Origin: Desulfatitalea sp. BRH_c12
Lineage (GTDB): Bacteria > Desulfobacterota > Desulfobacteria > Desulfobacterales > Desulfosarcinaceae
Assembly: GCA_000961655.1 (NCBI GenBank)
Contig: LADR01000065.1
Location: 124,001 to 188,000, forward strand
DNA length: 64,000 nt
Reading direction: 5' to 3'
Below are positions 34,717 to 42,932 of this stretch, in pieces. The notes below the pieces were generated by a model. The model saw only the letters and a program-made list of their open reading frames with translations, ran no database searches and was not told the DNA's origin. Within the stretch, counting starts at the first letter, position 1, and each line of letters starts with the position of its first letter. The translations under genes and the position numbers were made by a program.

Positions 34717-35576
34717 CGATTTGTGTTCCTTGAGGGTATTGAATAATTGAACTCGGCCATTATTGCTTCGAGCACGGATCCACCGATAGCTCTTGCTTTG
34801 TCACTGATGGTACAAATGTATTCTTTACGTCCCCTCGGATCGATGTCTCCGACTTTCTGATGCCGAAAGACCAAGGTTCCATTCCGAATGAGCCCCCTCA
34901 AGACGCCCGATACTTCTGCATGCAGTTTCATTCCGGAAACGGAAGCGATCGCCTGCCCGGCTTCGATGGAATCACCCAAGCGACATAGGCCTGCAAAGAT
35001 CCCATCCGCCGGTGCCCTAAGAACCCGCTTTATGCTGTGTCCGGCGATATCCACCGGAATTCCCGTATTGGCTTCCGGTTCTCCCTTGTAAATGAGCCGG
35101 CCCAGAGTGTGCCCGCGATTGGTCTCTACAGCCACGTGGACTGCGTCGGGTGCGCAAAAACCAGGGCCCAATCCGATGGTGAACAGCGCCATGCCGCGAT
35201 ACAGTCCGGTATTCCGTTTGGCTAAGAGTGCATCGACGATGACATGAGGCTTTACGACTGATCTAACAGACATTTCCGGGTCGATTAGAACCGGGATTTG
35301 CAATCGTCTCCATGCCGGCTCGATTTCTTCAGGCCCCTGCACAAGACAAGCAGTAACGCCCTCGATCGTTTGAATGCCCTCATGGACTGCTTCGCAAAAA
35401 CTTACTCTTCTGCGCACCGCCATGGGTGTTTTGATGTCGGTCAAAACCAGTTTGAACCCCGCTCGGTGCAGGCGATGCGCAACTCCCGACGCCATCTCCC
35501 CCGCGCCTCGTATTAAAATGACAAGATCCAGCATATTCGTAATGATCTTTTTATTAAGACGTGAATCGTAAGCCAT
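34713..35576 (-). CDS. yqeB: YqeB: selenium-dependent molybdenum hydroxylase system protein
   Basis: A 287-residue protein of the EF2563/YqeB family, a genomic marker of selenium-dependent molybdenum hydroxylases. Recognisable parts are VILIRGAGEMASGVAHRLHRAGF, RRRVSFCEAVHEG, GLGPGFCAPDAVHVAVETNRGH and a C-terminal biotinyl-like segment (ADGIFAGLCRLGDSIEAGQAIASV). ATG at 35534 (MLDLVILIRG) is an alternative start closer to family length. It is first in a minus-strand operon with xdhC and the MoeA-like pseudogene. Confidence 0.9.
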   Translation of the reverse strand: MAYDSRLNKKIITNMLDLVILIRGAGEMASGVAHRLHRAGFKLVLTDIKTPMAVRRRVSFCEAVHEGIQTIEGVTACLVQGPEEIEPAWRRLQIPVLIDPEMSVRSVVKPHVIVDALLAKRNTGLYRGMALFTIGLGPGFCAPDAVHVAVETNRGHTLGRLIYKGEPEANTGIPVDIAGHSIKRVLRAPADGIFAGLCRLGDSIEAGQAIASVSGMKLHAEVSGVLRGLIRNGTLVFRHQKVGDIDPRGRKEYICTISDKARAIGGSVLEAIMAEFNYSIPSRNTNR

Positions 35577-35945
35577 CGCGTTATTCGTCCAATTTATCCG
35601 AAATCACCGAAACTTCACTGGTTATGAGTGTTAAACGTTGACCTCTTCCCCCATGCGCCGGATTTTTGGCTTTCAGTGGGTTTAAACTCGGGGGGCGCCC
35701 GCCCTGGACCTGCGTAGAGCGCAAAGGACCGAGAGCGTTCGATCTCGCCACAACCAGATTCCCGTCAACATACGTTGTTCTTCATTAGTACAGAACTGTA
35801 AAAACTCCAAATCAAAATATCCATATAGCCATAATGGCTCGCGTGCAGGTTGAGGTCCCCACCTGTTGTTCCAGCCGTCGATCCAGAGTTTCATATGGAA
35901 GCGGATAGCAGTGAAGGTATATAACTCTTGCACATCCGGCGGAAA
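35577..35945. other. intergenic, possible eroded coding sequence
   Basis: About 370 bases. A minus-strand open frame at 35682-35933 (FHMKLWIDGWNNRWGPQPA) has no family that I recognise and no ribosome site. No promoter for yqeB was convincing. Confidence 0.3.
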
Positions 35946-36363
35946 AGAGGAGCGGCAAAATCCGCCTGCTGCTGGTGGATGATCATTTGGTGATGCGCAA
36001 AGGGATGATGTCCCTGCTGTCCCGGCACGCCGACATCCACGTGGCCGGAAAGGCCGCCAACGGCGGACAGGCCATCTAACAGGCCCGGCGCATCAACCCG
36101 GACATCATCTTGATGGACATCAGCATGCCGGTCATGGACGGTATAGAGGCTACCCGCATCATCCGCGAGCAGATGCCTCACATCAAAGTCATCGCGCTTC
36201 CATTTACGACGACAACGAGCAGGCCGATGCGATGAAGAAAGCCGCAGCGGTCGACCTCGTCAGCAAAAGCGGCAGGCCCGATATCATCGTGTCTGTAATC
36301 CGACAAAACGGCGGCGGTTCATGGGGTCTGTTCTTGAAGTCGGCCGGACCTTCTCAGCACTGA
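35946..36363 (+). pseudogene. response regulator receiver remnant
   Basis: A NarL-type receiver domain: IRLLLVDDHLVMRKGMMSLLSRH, then phosphoacceptor region [22 protein letters not shown], then VSKSGRPDIIVSVIR. It is broken by an in-frame TAA at about 36077 and a one-base deletion near 36200 (CTTCCATTTACGA where the reading frame needs one more base). It stops before any HTH output domain. It resembles the receiver of the decayed hybrid kinase at 45043-47623. Confidence 0.85.
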
Positions 36364-36465
36364 AAAAGATTTTATACTTTACGCATGGTGTTTGACTTGT
36401 CCTCGTCCCTGCAGTCGATGGGGCGCCGGAAGGATACTGAATGGAAATTCCAGATAGAAATAAGT

Positions 36466-36740
36466 TGCGATTACATACCATATCCTGAAAAGGCCGATCG
36501 GTTTTTTTTAGGCAATACATGTTCAAACATGGTTTGGGATTACCACTGGATATCCCAGGTTCGGGCTAACCTGTGATATGAGAATAAAAACGCTAATTCA
36601 AGGCTGGCCTTTCAACGTCGATTTCGGTGAACTGTTGGTCCAGATTAATCGTCCTAATCACCACGAAGACCTTAGGTACAGATAGGGTGAAAGTACCTGC
36701 CGGTTTCGAAGTGCCTGATTACCGCTAGGCGGTGAATTTG
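36466..36740. repeat. dispersed intergenic repeat, most complete copy (A)
   Basis: About 275 bases made of a left block (ACATACCATATCCTGAAAAG, ATGTTCAAACATGG, TGGATATCCCAGGTTCGGG), the core CCTGTGATATGAGAATAAA near 36570, and a right block (GGTCCAGATTAATCG, GAAGACCTTAGGT, GAAGTGCCTGATTA). The left block plus core recurs at 47868-47993 and the core plus right block at 41880-42035 and 44945-45040. Probably a non-autonomous transposable element or an IS relic. Confidence 0.75.
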
Positions 36741-37008
36741 TCACGAGAATTGCCCCATGTCGCCTCGCAGTGCGAGGCTTACCAGAGCATAAATATTACC
36801 GAGCAAGATGTCTCCCAAGCATTCTCGAATGTGGAGACCTTCTGCAGGATCTATTCCCCGTGGATCGCAATCGGGCTGTTGGTTGAAAAAATCGAGCTCC
36901 GCGAGACTGGGAATCGACATGGAGCTTCGGACCAACGGCTTGACCACCTTGATCGCTGACCTTGCCGGTCTGGCCTGCAAGGTCAATCAACGGAGGGCGA
37001 ATCAATGA
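36732..37008 (+). pseudogene. serine recombinase C-terminal remnant
   Basis: In shifted frames the sequence reads ITEQDVSQAFSNVETF, then IGLLVEKIELRETG, then IDMELRTNGLTTLIADLA, which is the C-terminal tail of large serine recombinases (usual form AF..V...W..L...EQ..I..LLVE.I). Two frameshifts interrupt it and no catalytic domain is left. The intact gene that normally follows such recombinases starts at 37005. Confidence 0.65.
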
Positions 37009-37433
37009 AGACAAGGCCGACCATCACCGTTGCCAGCAACGGCAACCTGCAAGTTCATATACCCATGATCATCCGGCGAATGAGGGGAAGAAAACAGGTC
37101 ATCGCACCCCAAGCCCTGGACGGAGAAATTCCCGAAGCTGCCGAGCCGGTCCAAGCGGCAGTTATCCAGGCGCTGGCACGAGCCTTTGCATGGGCGCAAA
37201 TTCTTGAGAACGGGCAGGTTAAATCAATCAGTGAACTTGCCCGCAATTTAGAGGTCGACGGCTCCTATGTGACCCGAATTCTGAAACTGACCACCTTGGC
37301 CCCGGATATTGTCGAAACCATCATTAACGGCGAGGAGCCAAATGGGTTGTCGCTGGCCAAATTGACGCGGTCCTTTCCGGAAGAATGGAGCGAGCAGCGC
37401 AGCTTGTTCGGGTTTGAGGGAATCAGGGCATGA
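37005..37433 (+). CDS. HTH protein associated with serine recombinases
   Basis: A 142-residue protein starting MKTRPTITVASNGNLQVHIP. It has a KorB/ParB-like HTH (GQVKSISELARNLEVDGSYV, then TRILKLTTLAPDIVETIING). Near-identical arrangements, with this small gene just after a recombinase, occur widely in proteobacterial mobile elements; its job there is unknown. The frame is intact although the recombinase in front of it is decayed. It overlaps the recombinase remnant by four bases. Confidence 0.7.
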   Translation: MKTRPTITVASNGNLQVHIPMIIRRMRGRKQVIAPQALDGEIPEAAEPVQAAVIQALARAFAWAQILENGQVKSISELARNLEVDGSYVTRILKLTTLAPDIVETIINGEEPNGLSLAKLTRSFPEEWSEQRSLFGFEGIRA

Positions 37434-37910
37434 TTTTTTACTTCTAATGGTAGTGCTCTGGAATTTCAGTTTGTCTGAAAAGTTGTAGATAGATCAACCT
37501 AAAACGTAACATATCTGATTTTCCGATTTTTTAAACTATTTATTAAATCTTTTCCAATCCCTTCTGTTATTCTAATGCCAAGCTTAAGTCGGATAAAATT
37601 AATGCTATTCTGGAGATTTTTCATATTTTTTTGCATGTCGAAGGGTTATGCGGGAATACAAACCCTCACACCATTAACTTTTGAAGACCTGGAATTCGCC
37701 GCCTGCTTAGCAGGCTCTCCAGAACTGTATTAAGTATTTAACCGAAAGTTCGTTACGAAGAACCGATGAGCTGTGGTTACATACCACCTAAGTGAATATC
37801 GGGTTGCATGGATCGGTGATGGTTTGATAATTTTTATGCTTAAGTCAACAGCATTGCGGACCTCGCCCGCCCCGTTGGCCTCGATCCGCGAGGCGGGTCA
37901 ATCCGGCTGC
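37434..37910. other. intergenic, no gene recognised
   Basis: About 480 bases of AT-rich sequence. It contains TTACATACCACCTAAG at 37770, which recalls the ACATACCA motif of the dispersed repeat. No terminator is obvious after the flanking genes. Confidence 0.35.
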
Positions 37911-40391
37911 CTACCGCGTCACCCAGTAGTTGACAACGAGGAAGGTCCGATTCGCGACGCGCTGCGGGTAGGCGTAGATGCCGGCCCGGTATAGCATGCC
38001 GGGGTCATATTGGCTGGGCAGGATGGCGCAGATCTGCCCTTCGACAAAGAAGCCCTCGCTGGTCGCCTTGGTCAGGCTGATTTGCGTGCTGCTCTCCATC
38101 GAGGCGCTGCCGCCCGAGCCCATGAACGTCGCCGTGGCCTCGAGCTCCTCGGAATGCTCGAACTCGGACCCCACGCAACTTTGGTAGCCCTGCTCAATCC
38201 GCAATTCCCCGCACCACGAGCCGGAGGGGTTCGGGCCCACGGTCAGCAGCGCCGGGTTCAGCCACCCACCCCGGTTGGGAGCGTTCGAGCCGTCGGGCGC
38301 CAGGGTCAGGCCCTGCTCGACCGCCATTGCCAGGTGCTGCTCGCGTTCGGCCTCCGTCGGGTAGCTGAACGGATTGCCGACCCTGTGCGCCAGCACCTCG
38401 GAACCGATGTCCTGCCCGGGGCCGTTGTGCGCGTTGAAGAAGGTCCGGTCGCTGAACAGGGTGTAAGGCTCGCGCGGCAGGTTCACAGTGACGGTCGTTC
38501 CGACGAGGCTGGGATCCGCAGCGCCCACCACGTCGTAGTAGTAGATGTCGAAGGGCACGATGGTGAAGACGACCGCGTCGTCCTCCACGCCGGAAGTGAA
38601 CGAGCTGGAGGTCCGGAACTCGCTCGTCGTGCTCGCCGTGTAGTTCATCGACTCCTTAACACTTCTTTTGACGCTGATCTCACCTCCGATGGGAAGTCCG
38701 GGGAGGTTGCCTTCCAAGCCGAGTTTGACCCCAAAGCCTGCGCTCGTGCCGATGGAGGTCGCCTGCTCGACGGTGCTTCCCACGGTCCTGCCGTAGGTGG
38801 TGCTGCCGTCCTGCCCCTTGTCCTGGTAGGTCGGCGGAGCGGCCAGCACGGCCAGGACCTGCGGGTCGGTAAAGCCGATCGCCGACTGGCCGGTATACTC
38901 GACGACCAGGCCGTCGTCGTCCAGGTTCGCCAGGACGAGCGAGCCCACAAAGTTTCCCGTCCGGGCCACGAATGTACGGGAATGCTTCAAGGAAGCCTCG
39001 CCCTGAGGTGTTTCCATCCTCTCCAGGGTGTACTGCCAGAGGTCGCTGTCGACCATGACGATCTCGTCCATCCCGTCCCCGTCGATGTCTCCGGCGACAG
39101 GCGGCACTCCGTAGGTGATGTCACCGAGGAGTGGGATGGTCACGGAGAATCTGTTCCATGTGAGCGCCCCCGTGGTGCCGTCGTATGCGAAAATTCCGAG
39201 CTCGTCGGTCCCCATCGAGCCGAAGACCTCCTTGAAGCCGTCGCCGTCCCAGTCCAGCACGATGCCGGCGTCCGCCTGGACCCACTTCCCGAACCCCCAG
39301 TCGCCCGCGGCGTTCCGCCGGAGCACCGCGACCGTGCTCGTGATCGTGCCGGTCGCGGTGCTCTTCCCGTCGTTGCTGAGAACGATCTCGTCCAGGCCGT
39401 CGGCATCGAGGTCGCCAGTGTCGAGAAGGTTGATCCATTTCGGGAGGAGGTATTCGTTCTGAGGGCCGATAATCTGCGCATGATAGGCCGAGTATTGGAC
39501 GTCGAGCCGGGCGTCGTCGAAAATCCGGATCCAGACGCCGGAGTGGCTGTCGCCCAGGTGGCCTTCCCGGAAGTTATACGCCGCAACGAGCCGCTCCACC
39601 CCGTCCGCGTAAAACCTCCCGGCTGCGAGCCGGACCATGGCGACGGGCCACTGCGCGCCCGGGGGGCTGAGCTCTGCCCTGGCCAACTGAGCGTGGCCGT
39701 GCAGGGCGTCGTCGAAGACCCATATGTAGTTGAAGAGCGTAAAGGCGATCTCGTCCAGGCCGTCGTCGTCGAAGTCGCCGACAGCCAGCGACATCAGGTC
39801 GTCAGGAAACAACAAGTCGAAGCGCCGCCCGATGTTGGAAGCGAGCGGCGTCACTGTGGTCGTGTACCCGGCGGGCCCGTAGTCGACAACGGTGAGCCGG
39901 AGCTGGCCGCCGGCCAGCGAGGGGACCCACGCAACGACCACGATCTCGTCGCGGTCGTCGCCGTCGATGTCGCCCTTCCCAGCGCGATGGCCGCAATTGT
40001 CCCCGCACCAGAAGTATTCCCAGGTATTGCTGGTGTAGAGCGGCAGTTCATTTCCCCCCCCTGTCGCTGCGTCCTCGAAGACGCCACCCCACCCTTGCGC
40101 GCTGGCAGAGCTTACTCTGGTGGTCATGAAGATCTCTTGCATCGCCCCCACGGTGGCGCGCGCCCGTCTCAGCGGATGGAAGGTCTCCGGCAGTTCATTG
40201 CCGTCGGGGCCACTTCGCTGGCCGGGATCGGTCGGGATGCCGAACGCGGCCAGCACCTGGGCCGGTGCCAGGTCTGGATCGGGAGGATTGCCGCCGGCGT
40301 CGCTCCCGCCGGACCCGCCACCACCGCAACTGAATAAAAGTGTCAAAATGAACAGAAAAAACAGCTTCGAGTATCCAGAATTCCGCTTCAT
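37911..40391 (-). CDS. FG-GAP/VCBS repeat lipoprotein with possible pore-forming-like C terminus
   Basis: An 826-residue predicted lipoprotein (LFSCGGGGSGG lipobox near residue 22). The N-terminal half has at least five FG-GAP type repeats with calcium-binding D-x-D-x-D-G loops: GDIDGDDRDEIV, GDFDDDGLDEIA, GDLDADGLDEIV, LDWDGDGFKEV and GDIDGDGMDEIV, consistent with a beta-propeller. The C-terminal 330 residues hold an alternating Ser/Thr-rich stretch (SVKRSVKESMNYTASTTSEF) like the membrane hairpin of aerolysin-type proteins. GC content is far above the neighbours, so it may be transferred. Function unknown; likely surface-exposed. Confidence 0.75.
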   Translation of the reverse strand: MKRNSGYSKLFFLFILTLLFSCGGGGSGGSDAGGNPPDPDLAPAQVLAAFGIPTDPGQRSGPDGNELPETFHPLRRARATVGAMQEIFMTTRVSSASAQGWGGVFEDAATGGGNELPLYTSNTWEYFWCGDNCGHRAGKGDIDGDDRDEIVVVAWVPSLAGGQLRLTVVDYGPAGYTTTVTPLASNIGRRFDLLFPDDLMSLAVGDFDDDGLDEIAFTLFNYIWVFDDALHGHAQLARAELSPPGAQWPVAMVRLAAGRFYADGVERLVAAYNFREGHLGDSHSGVWIRIFDDARLDVQYSAYHAQIIGPQNEYLLPKWINLLDTGDLDADGLDEIVLSNDGKSTATGTITSTVAVLRRNAAGDWGFGKWVQADAGIVLDWDGDGFKEVFGSMGTDELGIFAYDGTTGALTWNRFSVTIPLLGDITYGVPPVAGDIDGDGMDEIVMVDSDLWQYTLERMETPQGEASLKHSRTFVARTGNFVGSLVLANLDDDGLVVEYTGQSAIGFTDPQVLAVLAAPPTYQDKGQDGSTTYGRTVGSTVEQATSIGTSAGFGVKLGLEGNLPGLPIGGEISVKRSVKESMNYTASTTSEFRTSSSFTSGVEDDAVVFTIVPFDIYYYDVVGAADPSLVGTTVTVNLPREPYTLFSDRTFFNAHNGPGQDIGSEVLAHRVGNPFSYPTEAEREQHLAMAVEQGLTLAPDGSNAPNRGGWLNPALLTVGPNPSGSWCGELRIEQGYQSCVGSEFEHSEELEATATFMGSGGSASMESSTQISLTKATSEGFFVEGQICAILPSQYDPGMLYRAGIYAYPQRVANRTFLVVNYWVTR

Positions 40392-40649
40392 GTGAGCCTC
40401 CTGTCAACTGAGAGATAGCTCCCCTGCAAGATGAAGCCTACCAGTGGTATGATGTAGGAAATTTGAGGGGATGATCCAAGTTCATGGGACCTGTCTCCTG
40501 AAATGCGATGATTCTGGATCTTGATCTTGGGGTGGAAATTCGAATTGAATGGAATGAACGTATAAACCCCTGCAGCTCACAAAAGCAAGCTATATTTACA
40601 GCGGGTATTTGGTTCGGTATGCCATGATTGTCGTAGTGCAGAAGTGCAG
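40392..40649. other. intergenic upstream of the FG-GAP gene
   Basis: AT-rich sequence that must hold the promoter of the minus-strand lipoprotein gene. GGAGGCTCAC on the complement (around 40393) is its ribosome site. No clear -10/-35 was identified. Confidence 0.3.
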
Positions 40650-41010
40650 AAAGGATGTCTTGGCGCCTCTCTGACTTCGATAATCCTGAATTTCTCACAT
40701 TTCCAGCATACGCCTGGCACTTCGATTGCTACAGCAAGTATGAGAACTTGGCCCAGGCGGAAAGTGAGGCGAGGGGCAAGAAAGCTGGACTCTGGCGAAA
40801 TCCGAATGTGATTACCGCCGTGGAAATTTCGGCGATTGGGTAAAGCCTCCGCAAAATACAGGTGAGTCAGAATATGCCCAGATCGTCTATCATGGGAACG
40901 CCAAAAGCAAGGTGTACCAACAGCCCCCGCTGCGAGCATTGCAACTGCAAGAACTGCACGGTTGTATTTGGATCAAAGAGTGGAGCATGTGATCCAAATG
41001 CCCCGAAAAG
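40650..41010 (+). pseudogene. thermonuclease (SNase) C-terminal remnant
   Basis: YAWHFDCYSKYENLAQAESEARGKKAGLWRNPNVI matches the end of the micrococcal-nuclease domain. After frame changes, AQIVYHGNAKSKVY and then CEHCNCKNCTVVFGSK match the Ada-like zinc tail that often follows it. The N-terminal catalytic part is missing. A decayed fragment. Confidence 0.7.
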
Positions 41011-41523
41011 GTAGGAATGATAAAACCTTCCATACCTGCTCTCCAACCTTAGACATACCACATATTGTGTTTTCTTCTGTTAGGGATGATGAGCCAATAG
41101 AATAAATTCCCGGGAATTTGAAAAGCCGCCGAATCCTGTGATTACATACCATTACCACGGTTATTTAAAATTGCAGATAGCTCTTGCCCCTTTACGTATC
41201 AGTTCGGCCTATTGGTCCGGCGGGAAATCCGGATTGAATTACAATTCTTTCTCGATCGGAGCAAAGTGAGTTCGAAAAAGTTTGAAAAGCAAGTCCGATT
41301 CCAACACCGAACGCAGAATTAACACAACCAGCAAAAATGGCAATTTAGCGTAAGTCCTTGATGAGCAAGGATATAGCTTTCCGGACGCGTTTCGGACCAG
41401 GTCCGAATAGAACGGAGAATCAGCGGGCAAACAGAGAATGAACGACTGGAAAACTGAGAAAATAAGGTGAGTGGAGAGCGGTCAGAAAAATATCAAAACC
41501 GCTAAATCCCCTTGAATACAGGG

Positions 41524-41569
41524 CAAAAAAATCCCGCTCTCCTTGTGAATGGAGCTGGAGAAGCGGGTT
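41524..41569 (-). terminator. Rho-independent terminator (minus strand)
   Basis: CCCGCT plus CTCC (41533-41542) pairs with GGAG plus AGCGGG (41557-41567) with one bulged A. Read on the minus strand the stem is followed by seven T. It follows the tRNA-like relic on the same strand. Confidence 0.7.
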
Positions 41570-41582
41570 GTTGATTTAATAT

Positions 41583-41628
41583 TGGTGGAAGCATCGAGAG
41601 TCCAACCCGAGTCTTGATCATTCACTGA
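41583..41628 (-). pseudogene. tRNA 3'-end relic
   Basis: On the minus strand: T stem TCGGG/CTCGA with a seven-base loop TTGGACT (canonical TTCGANT with one change), then TGCTTCC, discriminator A and CCA. A matching 5' acceptor lies only as an imperfect GGAATGCA about 100 bases away, too far for a normal tRNA. Probably the remnant of a tRNA or an attachment-site copy. Confidence 0.4.
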
Positions 41629-41879
41629 TAATAGATTCACTGGGATCGCAACCAGCAGTTCTGATCTCGGTTAGGATTGATGACTGCATTCCTCGCGCTG
41701 AAAAATGTAGATTTCGGCAATACTACAATATTTGGTGGTTGATATAAGCGTCAATTGACCGACCGCTCACGGGGTGAATCATTCGGCTATTTCATTGTTT
41801 GAAAACCGGTCCCATATACCTGGGACTGGAATGGCAGTAACAGCTTTGATATTCAACTCATAATACAGGCCCGAGAAAA

Positions 41880-42035
41880 CCTGTGATAAGAGAATAAAAA
41901 CGCAAATTCGAGGCCAGCCTTATAATTGCCGATTCTGCTGAACTGGTTGTCCAGATTATATTGACTATATCACCACGAGACCTTAGGTGCAATAGGGTGA
42001 AGGTATCTGACGTTTCCGAAGTGCCTGATTAATTT
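41880..42035. repeat. dispersed intergenic repeat, copy B
   Basis: Core CCTGTGATAAGAGAATAAAAACGC followed by the right block (GCCAGCCTTATAATTGCCGA, TTGTCCAGATTAT, GAGACCTTAGGTGCAATAGG, CCGAAGTGCCTGATTA). Compared with copy A it shows several small indels. Confidence 0.7.
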
Positions 42036-42932
42036 AGATCACGTATTTATACCAACCAATCAATCCCGAACGATAACTGATCAGATGGCATGTAATCACA
42101 ATTTCCTACAAGTAAATAAAAGTCTTTAAAAAATATAAAGCCCCCGTACAGTATCGTACAGTTATTATGGATGCTGATTAGGGTTTTGCCTGTATTCATT
42201 TCCTTTGAGCATATTAGTATGGATGGCCAGTCTGTTTTGCTCCACGAAAACTCTCTTATAAGGCTTTTTATCACTTAGCCTTAACCTATACGTAAAGGAT
42301 TACTGCATATCACTTGGCATTGTCCTGCGAGATTAATCGGACTGAGTGAATGGGTACCAGTTTAGGTTTTTTCCAATTATCCAAAAAAAGCTCAATGGTA
42401 GTTATGAATCCTGTTCATATGGGGGACACCTTTGGAGAGGTCTGGAAGAAAAAGTGAGTTTTGCCTTTCCGAAGAATGGCCCTCCGATATGGATCATTCC
42501 AATCACCGGCGAGCGGAGCATTTCAAAGTGCTGCTCGTTGCGATGATTCTTCTACCGAAACTACATAGAATCGAATTTTGCGCTAAAATATAGCGAGCTT
42601 ATCCAACCAGAAATCTGAAAACTAAAACTTGGCCGATATGCAATGGATTTAATGATGAAAGCATTGATTTCCTAAAGGGGGAAATACAGCCTTCATTTCA
42701 CAACCACCTATTACTAATAGGAGGAGCATTTTGAATGAATCATGGAGACTGAACCGGGGTTTGAGCTTGTAGCTTGGGCACAAAAAAACAGTTCGACGAA
42801 AAGAATCAATATGGAATTTCTGATTACTTGTTGGTGCCTCAATCTGAAAAAAGTGAGATTCGGTATGGAAGGCATGCGAACAATTTAGCGCATGTAAAAA
42901 TCGGTTCTAAAATCTGCAAAAGGGGAAAACTC
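42036..42932. other. intergenic upstream of multihaem lipoprotein
   Basis: About 900 bases of AT-rich sequence without a convincing gene. The frame of the cytochrome stays open upstream to 42774 but has no ribosome site there. No promoter assigned. Confidence 0.35.

Larger units (their letters stand above)
41011..41870. other. intergenic debris with tRNA-like relic
   Basis: About 860 bases. 41239-41430 on the minus strand is open but unrecognised. 41141-41160 has TGATTACATACCATTACC, another partial copy of the dispersed repeat. A tRNA-like 3' end and terminator are listed separately. Confidence 0.4.

Noticed and set aside
38010-40337. A 775-codon plus-strand open frame opposite the FG-GAP lipoprotein
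   Set aside because: It is the mirror of a high-GC gene, is rich in Arg, His and Ala, has no domain, and the opposite strand has clear FG-GAP repeats and a lipobox.
41583-41700. A complete tRNA (possibly tRNA-Sec) on the minus strand
   Set aside because: Only the T arm and 3' acceptor are recognisable; the candidate 5' acceptor is imperfect and about 110 bases away, and no convincing D or anticodon arm exists.
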